Notes: generated from the letters alone by a model not told the origin. A stretch of 33,895 nt of DNA from Clostridiaceae bacterium (GCA_012518025.1 JAAYTP010000135.1:1-33895); one strand, 5' to 3'. Shown: positions 8,399-14,958, counted from the stretch's first letter. Made by a program: numbers and translations.

Positions 8399-8427
8399 TT
8401 GACTTTTAGTCTAAAAACATATACCAT
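8399..8427 (+). promoter_or_regulatory. Candidate promoter upstream of minD
   Basis: TTGACT (5 of 6 to the -35 consensus) is followed after 17 bp by TACCAT (4 of 6 to the -10 consensus). The 141-bp gap between minC and minD is unusually long for this cluster, which supports an internal promoter letting minDE-mgsA be expressed separately. GACT/AGTC symmetry overlaps the -35. Confidence 0.4.
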
Positions 8428-8532
8428 AAAAAGAGGATAAGCAGCAGGAATCATGTTGCCGGTGCTCGGTTTGCATCCGCTAAAAAGTACATAACGGATA
8501 AAATTTTTTATCAATGCTGAAGGAGTGTACAT

Positions 8533-9333
8533 ATGGGTGAAGTTATTGTAATTACTTCCGGCAAAGGCGGTGTGGGAAAAACCACAACCACTGCCAATAT
8601 AGGTGCCGGGCTGGCTCTTCTTGGAAAGAAGGTAGTCCTGATCGACACCGACATCGGTCTACGCAACCTTGATGTTGTCATGGGGCTGGAGAACAGAATA
8701 GTCTACGATATAGTTGATGTTATGGAAGGTGCATGCCGCCTGAAGCAAGCTCTCATCAAGGATAAACGTTATGAAGGACTGTATTTGCTGCCGGCTGCCC
8801 AGACCCGTGATAAGAATTCCATTACTCCCCCACAGATGGTCAAGCTCTGTGACGAGCTCAGACGTGAGTTCGATTATATACTGGTAGACTGTCCCGCAGG
8901 CATAGAGCAGGGATTCAAAAATGCCATCGCCGGTGCGGACAGAGCCTTTGTTGTAACCACTCCTGAGGTTTCGGCAGTACGTGATGCCGACCGTATCATA
9001 GGTCTTTTGGAAGCCAACGAGATTCGCAGTCCAAAGCTTCTTATCAACCGTGTGAGACAGGATATGGTCAAGCGCGGAGATATGATGTCAATAGAAGATA
9101 TTATCGATATTCTTGCCATTGATCTGATCGGTGTTGTTCCTGATGATGAAAACATCATTATATCAACAAACAGAGGAGAACCCGCTGTTACAGATAACAA
9201 ATCCCAGGCAGGTCAGGCTTATCGCAATATTACCAAACGTGTTATGGGAGAAACGGTTCCCTTGCTGGATTTGAATGGTTCTGAGGGGCTTCTCAGTAAA
9301 ATGAAAAAGCTGTTTGGTATAAAACCTGCTTAA
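8533..9333 (+). CDS. minD: Septum site-determining protein MinD (ATPase)
   Basis: MinD is a deviant-Walker ParA-family ATPase that binds the membrane when ATP-bound, recruits MinC and is released by MinE. The 266-residue product opens with the deviant Walker A SGKGGVGKTTTTANIG (residues 9-24). Switch regions IDTDIGLRNLDVVMGLENR (from about 38) and VDCPAGIEQGF (about 118) follow, as does the C-terminal amphipathic membrane-targeting helix LLSKMKKLFGIK. The ATG is preceded by GAAGGAGTG. It is 13 bp upstream of minE. Confidence 0.97.
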   Translation: MGEVIVITSGKGGVGKTTTTANIGAGLALLGKKVVLIDTDIGLRNLDVVMGLENRIVYDIVDVMEGACRLKQALIKDKRYEGLYLLPAAQTRDKNSITPPQMVKLCDELRREFDYILVDCPAGIEQGFKNAIAGADRAFVVTTPEVSAVRDADRIIGLLEANEIRSPKLLINRVRQDMVKRGDMMSIEDIIDILAIDLIGVVPDDENIIISTNRGEPAVTDNKSQAGQAYRNITKRVMGETVPLLDLNGSEGLLSKMKKLFGIKPA

Positions 9334-9346
9334 GGGAGGGAAATCT

Positions 9347-9631
9347 ATGTTGGACTTGTTCAAACTGCTGCGGTTTAAAAAGGAAACCCCCAGGGATGTA
9401 GCAAAAGAGCGATTGAAACTGGTTCTGATTCACGATCGTTCCAATGTATCACCCCAGTTTTTGGAGATGGTAAAGAGCGAGATCATTAAGGTGATCCAAA
9501 ATTATATGGAGATCGACGAGGACACCCTTGATATACAGTTAACCAAAACCAGCAGCGATGATGGTGAGAGAGTAGTACCGGCACTGGTTGCCAATATCCC
9601 CATTAAAGGGATGAAAAACGCAGGCAGATAA
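9347..9631 (+). CDS. minE: Cell division topological specificity factor MinE
   Basis: MinE stimulates the MinD ATPase and confines MinCD to the poles. The 94-residue protein has an N-terminal membrane-targeting and MinD-interacting segment (DLFKLLRFKKETPRDVAKERLKLVL, cut here in two: residues 3-16, then about 17-31) containing the AKERL..VL contact helix. The C-terminal dimerisation domain is at about residues 36-90. RBS GGGAGGG lies upstream. Having MinE means a pole-to-pole oscillating Min system is likely, unlike Bacillus, which uses DivIVA/MinJ; that behaviour is inferred from the gene, not seen. Confidence 0.94.
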   Translation: MLDLFKLLRFKKETPRDVAKERLKLVLIHDRSNVSPQFLEMVKSEIIKVIQNYMEIDEDTLDIQLTKTSSDDGERVVPALVANIPIKGMKNAGR

Positions 9632-9660
9632 TTGATTCCGAATCTTTTACGGAGGATACC

Positions 9661-10056
9661 ATGAATATAGCCCTCATAGCACATGACAACAAAAAAGAGC
9701 TTATGGAGGCTTTCTGTATAGCCTATAAATTTGTTCTGTCAAAGCATTCTTTGTATGCAACAGGCGGTACCGGGGCTATCATTTCCGAATCTGCCGATCT
9801 GGATGTATTCACACTGGATTTCGGGAGGCTGGGAGAGCAGCAGATTATTGCAAGGATTGCCTACAATGAGATGGATCTGGTTATATATTTTGCCGATCCC
9901 GACGAGATGGTGGCAAATGATACCCTGATGGAAATTTGCTCCTCCTGTGACCGGAACAACATTCCCATTGCTACCAATCTGGCCACGGCTGAGGTTTTAA
10001 TCAACGGTCTCCAGCGGGGTGATTTCGCATGGAGGGAACTGGTTGAAAGACACTGA
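9661..10056 (+). CDS. Divergent methylglyoxal-synthase-like protein
   Basis: This 131-residue protein has the MGS-like fold signature: IALIAHDNKK (H8, D9), LYATGGTGAII (about residues 31-41), and NIPIATNLATAEVLI. True methylglyoxal synthases convert dihydroxyacetone phosphate to methylglyoxal, bypassing lower glycolysis. The catalytic loop is altered here. The usual GGDQQ (E. coli D71) reads GEQQ, with one residue deleted and Glu in place of Asp. Where E. coli has H98 and D101, this protein has N86 and L89. D79 (E. coli D91) is kept. It follows minE by 29 bp, the usual clostridial place for mgsA, and ends at a strong terminator. It may be an inactive or re-purposed phosphate-binding protein; activity is doubtful. 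Confidence 0.85.
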   Translation: MNIALIAHDNKKELMEAFCIAYKFVLSKHSLYATGGTGAIISESADLDVFTLDFGRLGEQQIIARIAYNEMDLVIYFADPDEMVANDTLMEICSSCDRNNIPIATNLATAEVLINGLQRGDFAWRELVERH

Positions 10057-10073
10057 ATACTGAACCCGACGAG

Positions 10074-10096
10074 GCTGCCATATAGGCAGCTTTTTT
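10074..10096 (+). terminator. Rho-independent terminator of the min-mgsA unit
   Basis: GCTGCC (10074-10079) pairs with GGCAGC (10085-10090) around a 5-nt loop ATATA, followed immediately by six T (10091-10096). It sits 18 bp after the mgsA-like stop codon. Confidence 0.9.
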
Positions 10097-10132
10097 CATT
10101 TCAATTTACCCCCGGCCTTAACGTTGATATGA

Positions 10133-10161
10133 GCATATCCCCAGGTGGCATGTCATATGAT
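10133..10161 (+). promoter_or_regulatory. Sigma-E-type sporulation promoter of the spoIVF pair
   Basis: The -35-like GCATATC (10133-10139) matches 6 of 7 positions of the Bacillus sigma-E consensus KMATATT. After a 14-bp spacer, CATATGAT (10154-10161) matches 6 of 8 positions of CATACAMT. The spacer is the standard sigma-E length. The predicted transcript starts near 10168, about 13 bp before the ribosome-binding site AGGGGGAG. spoIVF in B. subtilis is sigma-E dependent, which supports the call. Confidence 0.65.
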
Positions 10162-10196
10162 TCATAAGATGATCAATGCCAGGGGGAGCAATGGTT

Positions 10197-10829
10197 ATGG
10201 CCGTCACCGAATCCGGAGAATTGGAGAAATACCGCAAATACATCCAAAAAAGGCGGATCACGCCTCCTGACGAAGACAAGGCTCAAGAGGCATCGGCAGA
10301 AAACAGCATAACCAGCCTTAAACAGCCAGAATCTGAAACCCAGAGCCATTCCCAGACTCCCTGGTGGGAGAAGGAGGCCTATACCCTCCTTGATAAGGAT
10401 GAGCTAACCCGGCCGACCCAGGAATACAGGAAGCCTAGGCCGGTTCAGACCTACAGGGAGAGGGACAGCCTTTCCGATTCCCTGACAGCCTCCCGAAGGC
10501 GGGACCATGACCTGTACAAGAAGCTGTATTCACGGCAGGGATCCAGGACATCGGCATACCCCTCTTCGTATAAGAGCTATTCTAGCCAGCGTACCCAGAT
10601 TGAGGACAACAGGGCAACCCTGATGGCGATCAAGCTGATCAAGCAGGCTCTGGCCTGTTTTGCCATACTGGGCATTGTAGTTCTGATGCAGAGCCGTCCG
10701 GATATGCAGGATGCTCTGGCAATCATCCGGAAACATGTTGTTGAAACCCATATCGATCCCCAAAACCTTTTTGAAGGTGTTAAGTCTGTATTCAGCCAGC
10801 TGGTTCAGACCGTGGGGGGATCGCCCTGA
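10197..10829 (+). CDS. SpoIVFA-like single-pass membrane protein lacking the M23 (LytM) domain
   Basis: This 210-residue protein is not clearly identifiable by motif; the call rests on context and architecture. It has a long polar, basic N-terminal region starting ELEKYRKYIQKRR, which resembles the SpoIVFA start, with a Trp pair (residues 56-57). One membrane segment (about residues 150-165, CFAILGIVVLM) follows, then a roughly 45-residue external tail. In B. subtilis SpoIVFA the tail continues into an M23/LytM domain cut by SpoIVB and CtpB; here it stops at residue 210. SpoIVFA holds the protease SpoIVFB inactive in the outer forespore membrane. I chose ATG 10197 because AGGGGGAG lies 8 nt upstream; ATGs at 10176 and 10191 are less well placed. 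It overlaps the protease gene by one base. Confidence 0.6.
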   Translation: MAVTESGELEKYRKYIQKRRITPPDEDKAQEASAENSITSLKQPESETQSHSQTPWWEKEAYTLLDKDELTRPTQEYRKPRPVQTYRERDSLSDSLTASRRRDHDLYKKLYSRQGSRTSAYPSSYKSYSSQRTQIEDNRATLMAIKLIKQALACFAILGIVVLMQSRPDMQDALAIIRKHVVETHIDPQNLFEGVKSVFSQLVQTVGGSP

Positions 10830-11584
10830 TTGAAATTATCGCTGCGTGTGTACTGGCGGTTCTTTTTCACGAACTAATGCACATAGTGACAGCGCATCTT
10901 CTTAAAACGCCGCTGGTGCGGATCAGGATCCTGCCGGGCGGGCTGCGCGCCGAACTCAAGGAAAGGGATAGAAGCTACAGGAAACTTGTTCTGATCTATC
11001 TGAGCGGGCCTGTGGGGAATCTCCTGGCAGCAGCCGCATTTTATGGAAGCCAGGGCTTTGGCCAGAATCTTTTTGAGGGCAACCTGGCCATTGGCTTATT
11101 TAATCTGATCCCTGCTCATCCCCTGGATGGCGGGCAGATATTATTAATCATCCTTTACAATAGGATGGGCGGAAGCCGTGCAGTAAGTGTTTTAAAAAGG
11201 TTGTCAGTGGTGCTCAGGATCGTATTCTGCCTGTCAGGAATACTCCAGATTGTGCTTTATAAAAACCCCAGCCTGCTAATAGCAGTCCTTATTTTGCCAG
11301 GTCATAAACTTCTTGAGGAGTCGATGGGTGTGATGAGATTTGAGAACCTTTTTACCAGAAGACAGAGAATTATGAAGAAGAAGGTCTACCCTGTAAGGCA
11401 TATTGCGGCCATGGAGGACTGCAGTCTGGGCGAGGTTTTAAAGAAGCTGGATTACGACAGCTTCCATATTATTTACCTACTAAATAGCTCCATGGAAATC
11501 ACGGGCAGCATCACAGAACAGCAGATCCTTAAAGCCCTTGAGAGCTGCAGCTCTCAGGAACCCATCAAAACTATTATCCATTAA
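10829..11584 (+). CDS. spoIVFB: SpoIVFB-type M50 site-2 protease with non-canonical start
   Basis: This intramembrane zinc metalloprotease would process pro-sigma-K in the mother cell. About 251 residues: the zinc motif H14-E-L-M-H18 lies in the first hydrophobic segment. LSGPVGNLLAA follows, and NLIPAHPLDGG supplies the third zinc ligand D100. The C terminus (about residues 185-250) resembles the CBS domain of SpoIVFB. The frame is open back to TAA at 10781 but has no ATG, GTG or TTG upstream of the zinc motif; ATG 10877 would remove HE from HELMH. I place the start at ATT 10829, 8 nt after the GGGGGGA run and overlapping the upstream TGA; CTG 10826 is the alternative. The usual first membrane helix seen in SpoIVFB is missing. 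An undetected frameshift is possible. Confidence 0.8.
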   Translation: MEIIAACVLAVLFHELMHIVTAHLLKTPLVRIRILPGGLRAELKERDRSYRKLVLIYLSGPVGNLLAAAAFYGSQGFGQNLFEGNLAIGLFNLIPAHPLDGGQILLIILYNRMGGSRAVSVLKRLSVVLRIVFCLSGILQIVLYKNPSLLIAVLILPGHKLLEESMGVMRFENLFTRRQRIMKKKVYPVRHIAAMEDCSLGEVLKKLDYDSFHIIYLLNSSMEITGSITEQQILKALESCSSQEPIKTIIH

Positions 11585-11621
11585 TAAGGCTGCATATATC
11601 CTATACCCGTCAAGCTGCTTT

Positions 11622-11707
11622 CCCCCATAAGAAGGCGTCCATGCCCCTTATCAGAAAAAATGTATGTAACAGGTTATGGATGGGACAATTGATTAAGCTT
11701 ATGGGGG
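11622..11707. repeat. Split 10-bp inverted repeat, one arm inside a promoter
   Basis: CCCCCATAAG (11622-11631) is the exact reverse complement of CTTATGGGGG (11698-11707), 66 bp apart. The right arm lies within the spacer of the candidate promoter at 11689-11718. It could be a pair of binding sites for a dimeric regulator or a long-range RNA/DNA pairing; function unknown. Confidence 0.5.
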
Positions 11708-11718
11708 TATGCTAGAAT
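11689..11718 (+). promoter_or_regulatory. Extended -10 promoter of the small membrane protein gene
   Basis: -35 TTGATT (11689-11694), 18-bp spacer, -10 TAGAAT (11713-11718) with TGC directly before it. The block TATGCTAGAATA recurs at the promoter at 14079-14107, which also uses TTGATT as -35. It lies 48 bp upstream of the ATG at 11766. Confidence 0.6.
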
Positions 11719-11765
11719 AGAACGAGGAAACACTCAAGGGAGATGGTTTCCGGGAGGTATAGGAT

Positions 11766-12263
11766 ATGGATGTATTTATTGAAAAAATTATAAGGCGCAA
11801 GAAGTCCCCTTTGGATATAGCCTACATGATTCTGTTGTTCATAATTGCCCTGATTGTCAGCTATTTTGCATTTGCTTTTCTGGGGCCTTTTGCACCCGTC
11901 GTTATTGCCGGTATTTTTTATTTGGCCTATTTTTTGGCCTCAATGCGCAATATCGAGTATGAGTATATCATTACCAATGGGGATCTTGATATAGACAGGA
12001 TCGTTAACCAGAGGAGCAGAAAAAGGGTTTTTACAGCGAACTGCAAGGATTTTGAAGTGGTTGCCAGGGTGAACTCGGATCAGTATACCCATAATATCCG
12101 GCAGACTAAGACCGTGCTGGACTTTTCATCCAACAACCCCGAAGCTGATAAATGGTTTATTTTCTTGACCAAGGACAACACCCCAAAGGTGATCCTTTTT
12201 GAGCCTGATGAAAAAATGATAAAGAATTTTAGAACCTTTATACCCAGAAAGGTATTCCAATAG
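11766..12263 (+). CDS. Small two-pass membrane protein, function unknown
   Basis: I do not recognise a family with confidence. The 165-residue protein starts with a basic patch (IIRRKKS). It has two adjacent membrane segments at about residues 19-38 and 41-60 (AYMILLFIIALIVSYFAF, then PFAPVVIAGIFYLAYFLA), and a cytoplasmic C-terminal domain of about 100 residues with alternating strands (YEYIITNGDLDIDRI, KRVFTANCKDFEVVAR) that looks like a PH-type or bacterial DUF304-like beta domain. A single cysteine lies in that domain. GGGAGGT precedes the ATG. It stands alone with its own promoter between the spoIVFB and GH18 genes; no functional link is shown. Confidence 0.8.
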   Translation: MDVFIEKIIRRKKSPLDIAYMILLFIIALIVSYFAFAFLGPFAPVVIAGIFYLAYFLASMRNIEYEYIITNGDLDIDRIVNQRSRKRVFTANCKDFEVVARVNSDQYTHNIRQTKTVLDFSSNNPEADKWFIFLTKDNTPKVILFEPDEKMIKNFRTFIPRKVFQ

Positions 12264-12283
12264 ACAAAGGTGTCGGCACTGAG

Positions 12284-12295
12284 GTGTCATGACAC
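12284..12295. repeat. 12-bp perfect palindrome upstream of the GH18 gene
   Basis: GTGTCATGACAC is fully self-complementary and lies 51 bp before the GH18 start. The half-site GGTGTC also occurs at 12269-12274. It may be an operator; no promoter hexamers are clear around it. Confidence 0.4.
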
Positions 12296-12346
12296 ATAGA
12301 TATCCATAATTCATTGATCTGTTATGATTTCACGGGGGAATATCCA

Positions 12347-14086
12347 ATGCGAAGAAGACTGGTCAATCTGTTGTCCATCTATCTGGTGGTGGCCTTATGC
12401 CTGATACTGGGTTATTATTTCTGGCTCAAGGCTAAAGAGCCCAACTCACAGGTTGTCGGCTTCTTTGACGACATCCCCGCCACGCGTCTTGTCATCGGTT
12501 CAGAAGTGATTGTGGAGAGAGAGCCTCCCCTGATCAGGGAAGGCAGAGTCCTTCTGCCCTTTGGTACCGTGAAAAAGCACATCGATCCCTATATCTGGTG
12601 GGATGAAGCCCAGCAAAAAGTGATTGTCACCACAAAGGATCGGGTAATCCGGATGGAAACCGGAAAGCTTGATGCGCTGATCAATGAGGAGCCCATGGAG
12701 CTTCAGTTCCCTCCTGTGGAAGAGGATGGAACCCTGTATATCCCCATGGATTTTCTAAAGGATTTTTACCGGGTCAACATAAGATACATGCCTGAACAGG
12801 ATGTGGTGATCGTGGATCACAGAAACAGCATCTATCGGATGGGAGAGCCTTTAAGCGCCGAGGCGGTCATCAGAACAGGCATGAGCATAAAAGAGCCCAT
12901 TGTCAGGGAGTACGATGAGGCAGAACTGGGCTCCCAGGCTGCTGAGCTGATAATCTTTGAGGAGTATGAATCCTGGTACAGGGTGCGTACATATGAGGGG
13001 ATCTTCGGATACATACCAAAGGCCGATGTGGTGGTGCGGGATATCATCATAACAGAGCGGGATACCGATTCTAACAGTACCTCTTCACCCCTTCCCGCAG
13101 GCAAGATCAACCTGGTATGGGATATGACCTACAGTAAGAAGTACATGGAGTTCAGCAGGGAAAAATCCCCCGGCATTGATATTTGGTCCCCCACCTGGTT
13201 TGAGATTATAGACCGGGAGGGAACCATCAAAAACCGCGCCAACCCTGAGTATGTGGAATGGGCTCATAATAACGGCTGGCAGGTATGGGGGCTTGTGGCC
13301 AACGCATTTAATGATATTGAAGGAACCAGTATAATACTCAACAGCACCGAGCTAAGGCATAATGTCATCAGACAGATACTGGCCTATGCAGCGCTTTATG
13401 ATCTCGACGGAATAAATCTTGATTTTGAGAATATCTATCTTAAGGACAAGGATGCTTACACCCAGTTTGTTCGGGAAATCTCGCCCCTTCTCAGAGAACA
13501 GGGGCTTGTGGTTTCAGTGGCCGTAGGCGTGCCAGGAGGCAGTGAGACATGGTCCCTTTCCCATGACAGGCGTGCCCTGGGTGAGACTGTGGATTTTGTT
13601 TGTCTCATGACCTATGACCAGAACTGGCCTGCACCCGGTTCCAGCGCTGAACTTCAATGGGTGGAGGATCGTCTCGTGGCTACCCTGGAGGAGGTAACTC
13701 CGGACAGGCTGCTTTTGGGTATACCGCTCTACACCAGGCTATGGGCTGAGGAAGAAGTGGACGGCAAGATGAAAACCTCATATCTTGCGGCACTGACCAT
13801 AGACGGTGCCTGGAAAAGGGTTGAGGAGAACGATGCTACGGTTGTCTGGAACCCGTCTCAGGGTCAGTACCATGCCACCTACGAGAAGGACGGGAGAACC
13901 ATAAAGATGTGGATAGAGGACGCTGATGCAGTCAATGCCAAGACCTCGCTGGTACATAAGTATAACCTGGCGGGATCCTGCGTCTGGGCTGCCAATTTTG
14001 CAAATGAAAGCGTGTGGCCCGTTTTTGAAAGGAACCTAAAAAAGATCTCCCACTATGAAGAATGGAAGGCTATTGTTGTTGATTAG
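12347..14086 (+). CDS. Membrane-anchored GH18 glycoside hydrolase with Cu-amine-oxidase-N and SH3-like domains
   Basis: The 579-residue protein has an N-terminal anchor (about residues 5-27, LLSIYLVVALCLILGYYFWL). A stalk resembling the copper-amine-oxidase N-terminal domain follows (about 45-155). Next is an SH3-like segment with YRVRTYEGIFGYIPKADVVV (about 160-235), then a GH18 catalytic barrel (about 255-565). The catalytic motif reads D354-G-I-N-L-D359-F-E361, with E361 the proton donor; the second Asp of DxxDxDxE is Asn. CLMTYDQNW and GIPLYTRLW are further GH18 blocks. Related Bacillus proteins (YaaH/SleL, YdhD, YvbX) act on spore or wall N-acetylglucosamine glycans. I start at 12347 because GGGGGAA is 6 nt upstream; an ATG 11 codons earlier lacks a site. 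Confidence 0.88.
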   Translation: MRRRLVNLLSIYLVVALCLILGYYFWLKAKEPNSQVVGFFDDIPATRLVIGSEVIVEREPPLIREGRVLLPFGTVKKHIDPYIWWDEAQQKVIVTTKDRVIRMETGKLDALINEEPMELQFPPVEEDGTLYIPMDFLKDFYRVNIRYMPEQDVVIVDHRNSIYRMGEPLSAEAVIRTGMSIKEPIVREYDEAELGSQAAELIIFEEYESWYRVRTYEGIFGYIPKADVVVRDIIITERDTDSNSTSSPLPAGKINLVWDMTYSKKYMEFSREKSPGIDIWSPTWFEIIDREGTIKNRANPEYVEWAHNNGWQVWGLVANAFNDIEGTSIILNSTELRHNVIRQILAYAALYDLDGINLDFENIYLKDKDAYTQFVREISPLLREQGLVVSVAVGVPGGSETWSLSHDRRALGETVDFVCLMTYDQNWPAPGSSAELQWVEDRLVATLEEVTPDRLLLGIPLYTRLWAEEEVDGKMKTSYLAALTIDGAWKRVEENDATVVWNPSQGQYHATYEKDGRTIKMWIEDADAVNAKTSLVHKYNLAGSCVWAANFANESVWPVFERNLKKISHYEEWKAIVVD

Positions 14087-14107
14087 CCCCACCTCATATG
14101 CTAGAAT
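14079..14107 (+). promoter_or_regulatory. Promoter overlapping the end of the GH18 gene
   Basis: -35 TTGATT (14079-14084), exactly 17 bp, then -10 TAGAAT (14102-14107) preceded by TGC. The -35 overlaps the last codons of the GH18 gene (stop ends 14086). It shares TATGCTAGAATA and the same -35 with the promoter at 11689-11718. The transcript would start at about 14114, directly at the hairpin 14116-14145. Confidence 0.65.
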
Positions 14108-14115
14108 AAAATACG

Positions 14116-14145
14116 AAAATCTGTATGCTCTTGCATACAGATTTT
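14116..14145 (+). repeat. 13-bp perfect hairpin at a predicted transcript 5' end / possible GH18 terminator
   Basis: The left arm AAAATCTGTATGC (14116-14128) and right arm GCATACAGATTTT (14133-14145) pair perfectly around the loop TCTT. The A-tract before and T-tract at the end allow a bidirectional terminator for the GH18 gene 30 bp upstream. The promoter at 14079-14107 would start RNA right at its base, so it may instead be a 5' stabilising hairpin. Confidence 0.75.
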
Positions 14146-14158
14146 GCCAAGAATCAAC

Positions 14159-14830
14159 ATGAAAAGAGATACTGATTCTATGGAAAAAGTTACTCAGATT
14201 CCGGCCAGCCCAATGGATTTTCTTCTGTTTCCGGTTTGGCTTCACAGAAGGATATCCATAAGACTTCCGGGATTATTGCTTGCCTTTATATTTGTGGGTT
14301 GCTTCGATCTGTTATTCTATGAAAACCTTATCGAGCAGTCGATATTTGTTGGCAGTCCTGGAAGTGTGCTATTCAGGTTCATCCTTTTTTTAATCCTGTC
14401 TTTTCTGATTGGAGCGATAGATGTTATTCTCACCATCTATCCCCTTGGCGATTTTCTACAGATGATAGGAAGGCGAAGCGACAAATATGTCCATAAGAGG
14501 ATTTCAATTATTCTTATGAAATCCTATGCCCTGTCCCATCTTCTGTTTGTCATACCCTATGCTCTCGTCCTTTATTCCGGGGTTGACTGGACACAGGTGG
14601 GACCGGTTTCTGCGAATCAGGTCAGGGTACTCTATGCCATCCTTGCAACCCTGATGCCCGTACTTCCCTTCTTGCAACTGGGAATTTTATACCGCACCAT
14701 CAGCATCAGAACCCGTATCCAGACCTTTGGCAGGATGATTCTCATATTCGCCGCCTATTTTTGGATGCAGATCAGCGGTACCGCCATCCTCTACCTGGAA
14801 AGCCTGGCTTTCAAATTGCTTAAGCCCTAA
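14159..14830 (+). CDS. Polytopic membrane protein (Yip1-like), function unknown
   Basis: The protein is about 223 residues with five hydrophobic segments: about residues 35-55 (PGLLLAFIFVGCFDLLF), 72-95, 119-138, 156-175 and 190-210. The PMDFLLFPVWLHRR N-terminal block and the general layout recall Yip1-domain-like bacterial membrane proteins, but I do not see a decisive motif. No strong ribosome-binding site exists for either ATG 14159 or ATG 14180 (MEKVTQ); I chose the first ATG outside the hairpin. The TTG at 14144 is rejected because it lies in the hairpin. It probably has its own promoter and is followed by a gene-poor stretch with a tRNA. Role unknown. Confidence 0.75.
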   Translation: MKRDTDSMEKVTQIPASPMDFLLFPVWLHRRISIRLPGLLLAFIFVGCFDLLFYENLIEQSIFVGSPGSVLFRFILFLILSFLIGAIDVILTIYPLGDFLQMIGRRSDKYVHKRISIILMKSYALSHLLFVIPYALVLYSGVDWTQVGPVSANQVRVLYAILATLMPVLPFLQLGILYRTISIRTRIQTFGRMILIFAAYFWMQISGTAILYLESLAFKLLKP

Positions 14831-14902
14831 TTGAGTGAGGTTATTCTCTCAAGGCAACAGGGGAAAACCGCAACCGGCCTTGGAGGATGATTATGGATGC
14901 TA

Positions 14903-14931
14903 TTGAAATTAAGCCTCTGCTGGCGTATAAT
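14903..14931 (+). promoter_or_regulatory. Promoter of the tRNA-Arg gene
   Basis: TTGAAA (14903-14908), exactly 17 bp, then a perfect TATAAT (14926-14931). Transcription would start near 14938, about 20 bp before the mature tRNA 5' end. Confidence 0.8.
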
Positions 14932-14958
14932 AAACCATGCGGTTGAATGGCCATACAT

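Noticed and set aside
10830-10877. TTG 10830 as the spoIVFB start
   Set aside because: It is out of frame with HELMH and reaches a stop (TAA) within about 16 codons.
14144-14158. TTG 14144 as start of the polytopic membrane protein
   Set aside because: It lies inside the right arm of the 13-bp hairpin and has no ribosome-binding site.
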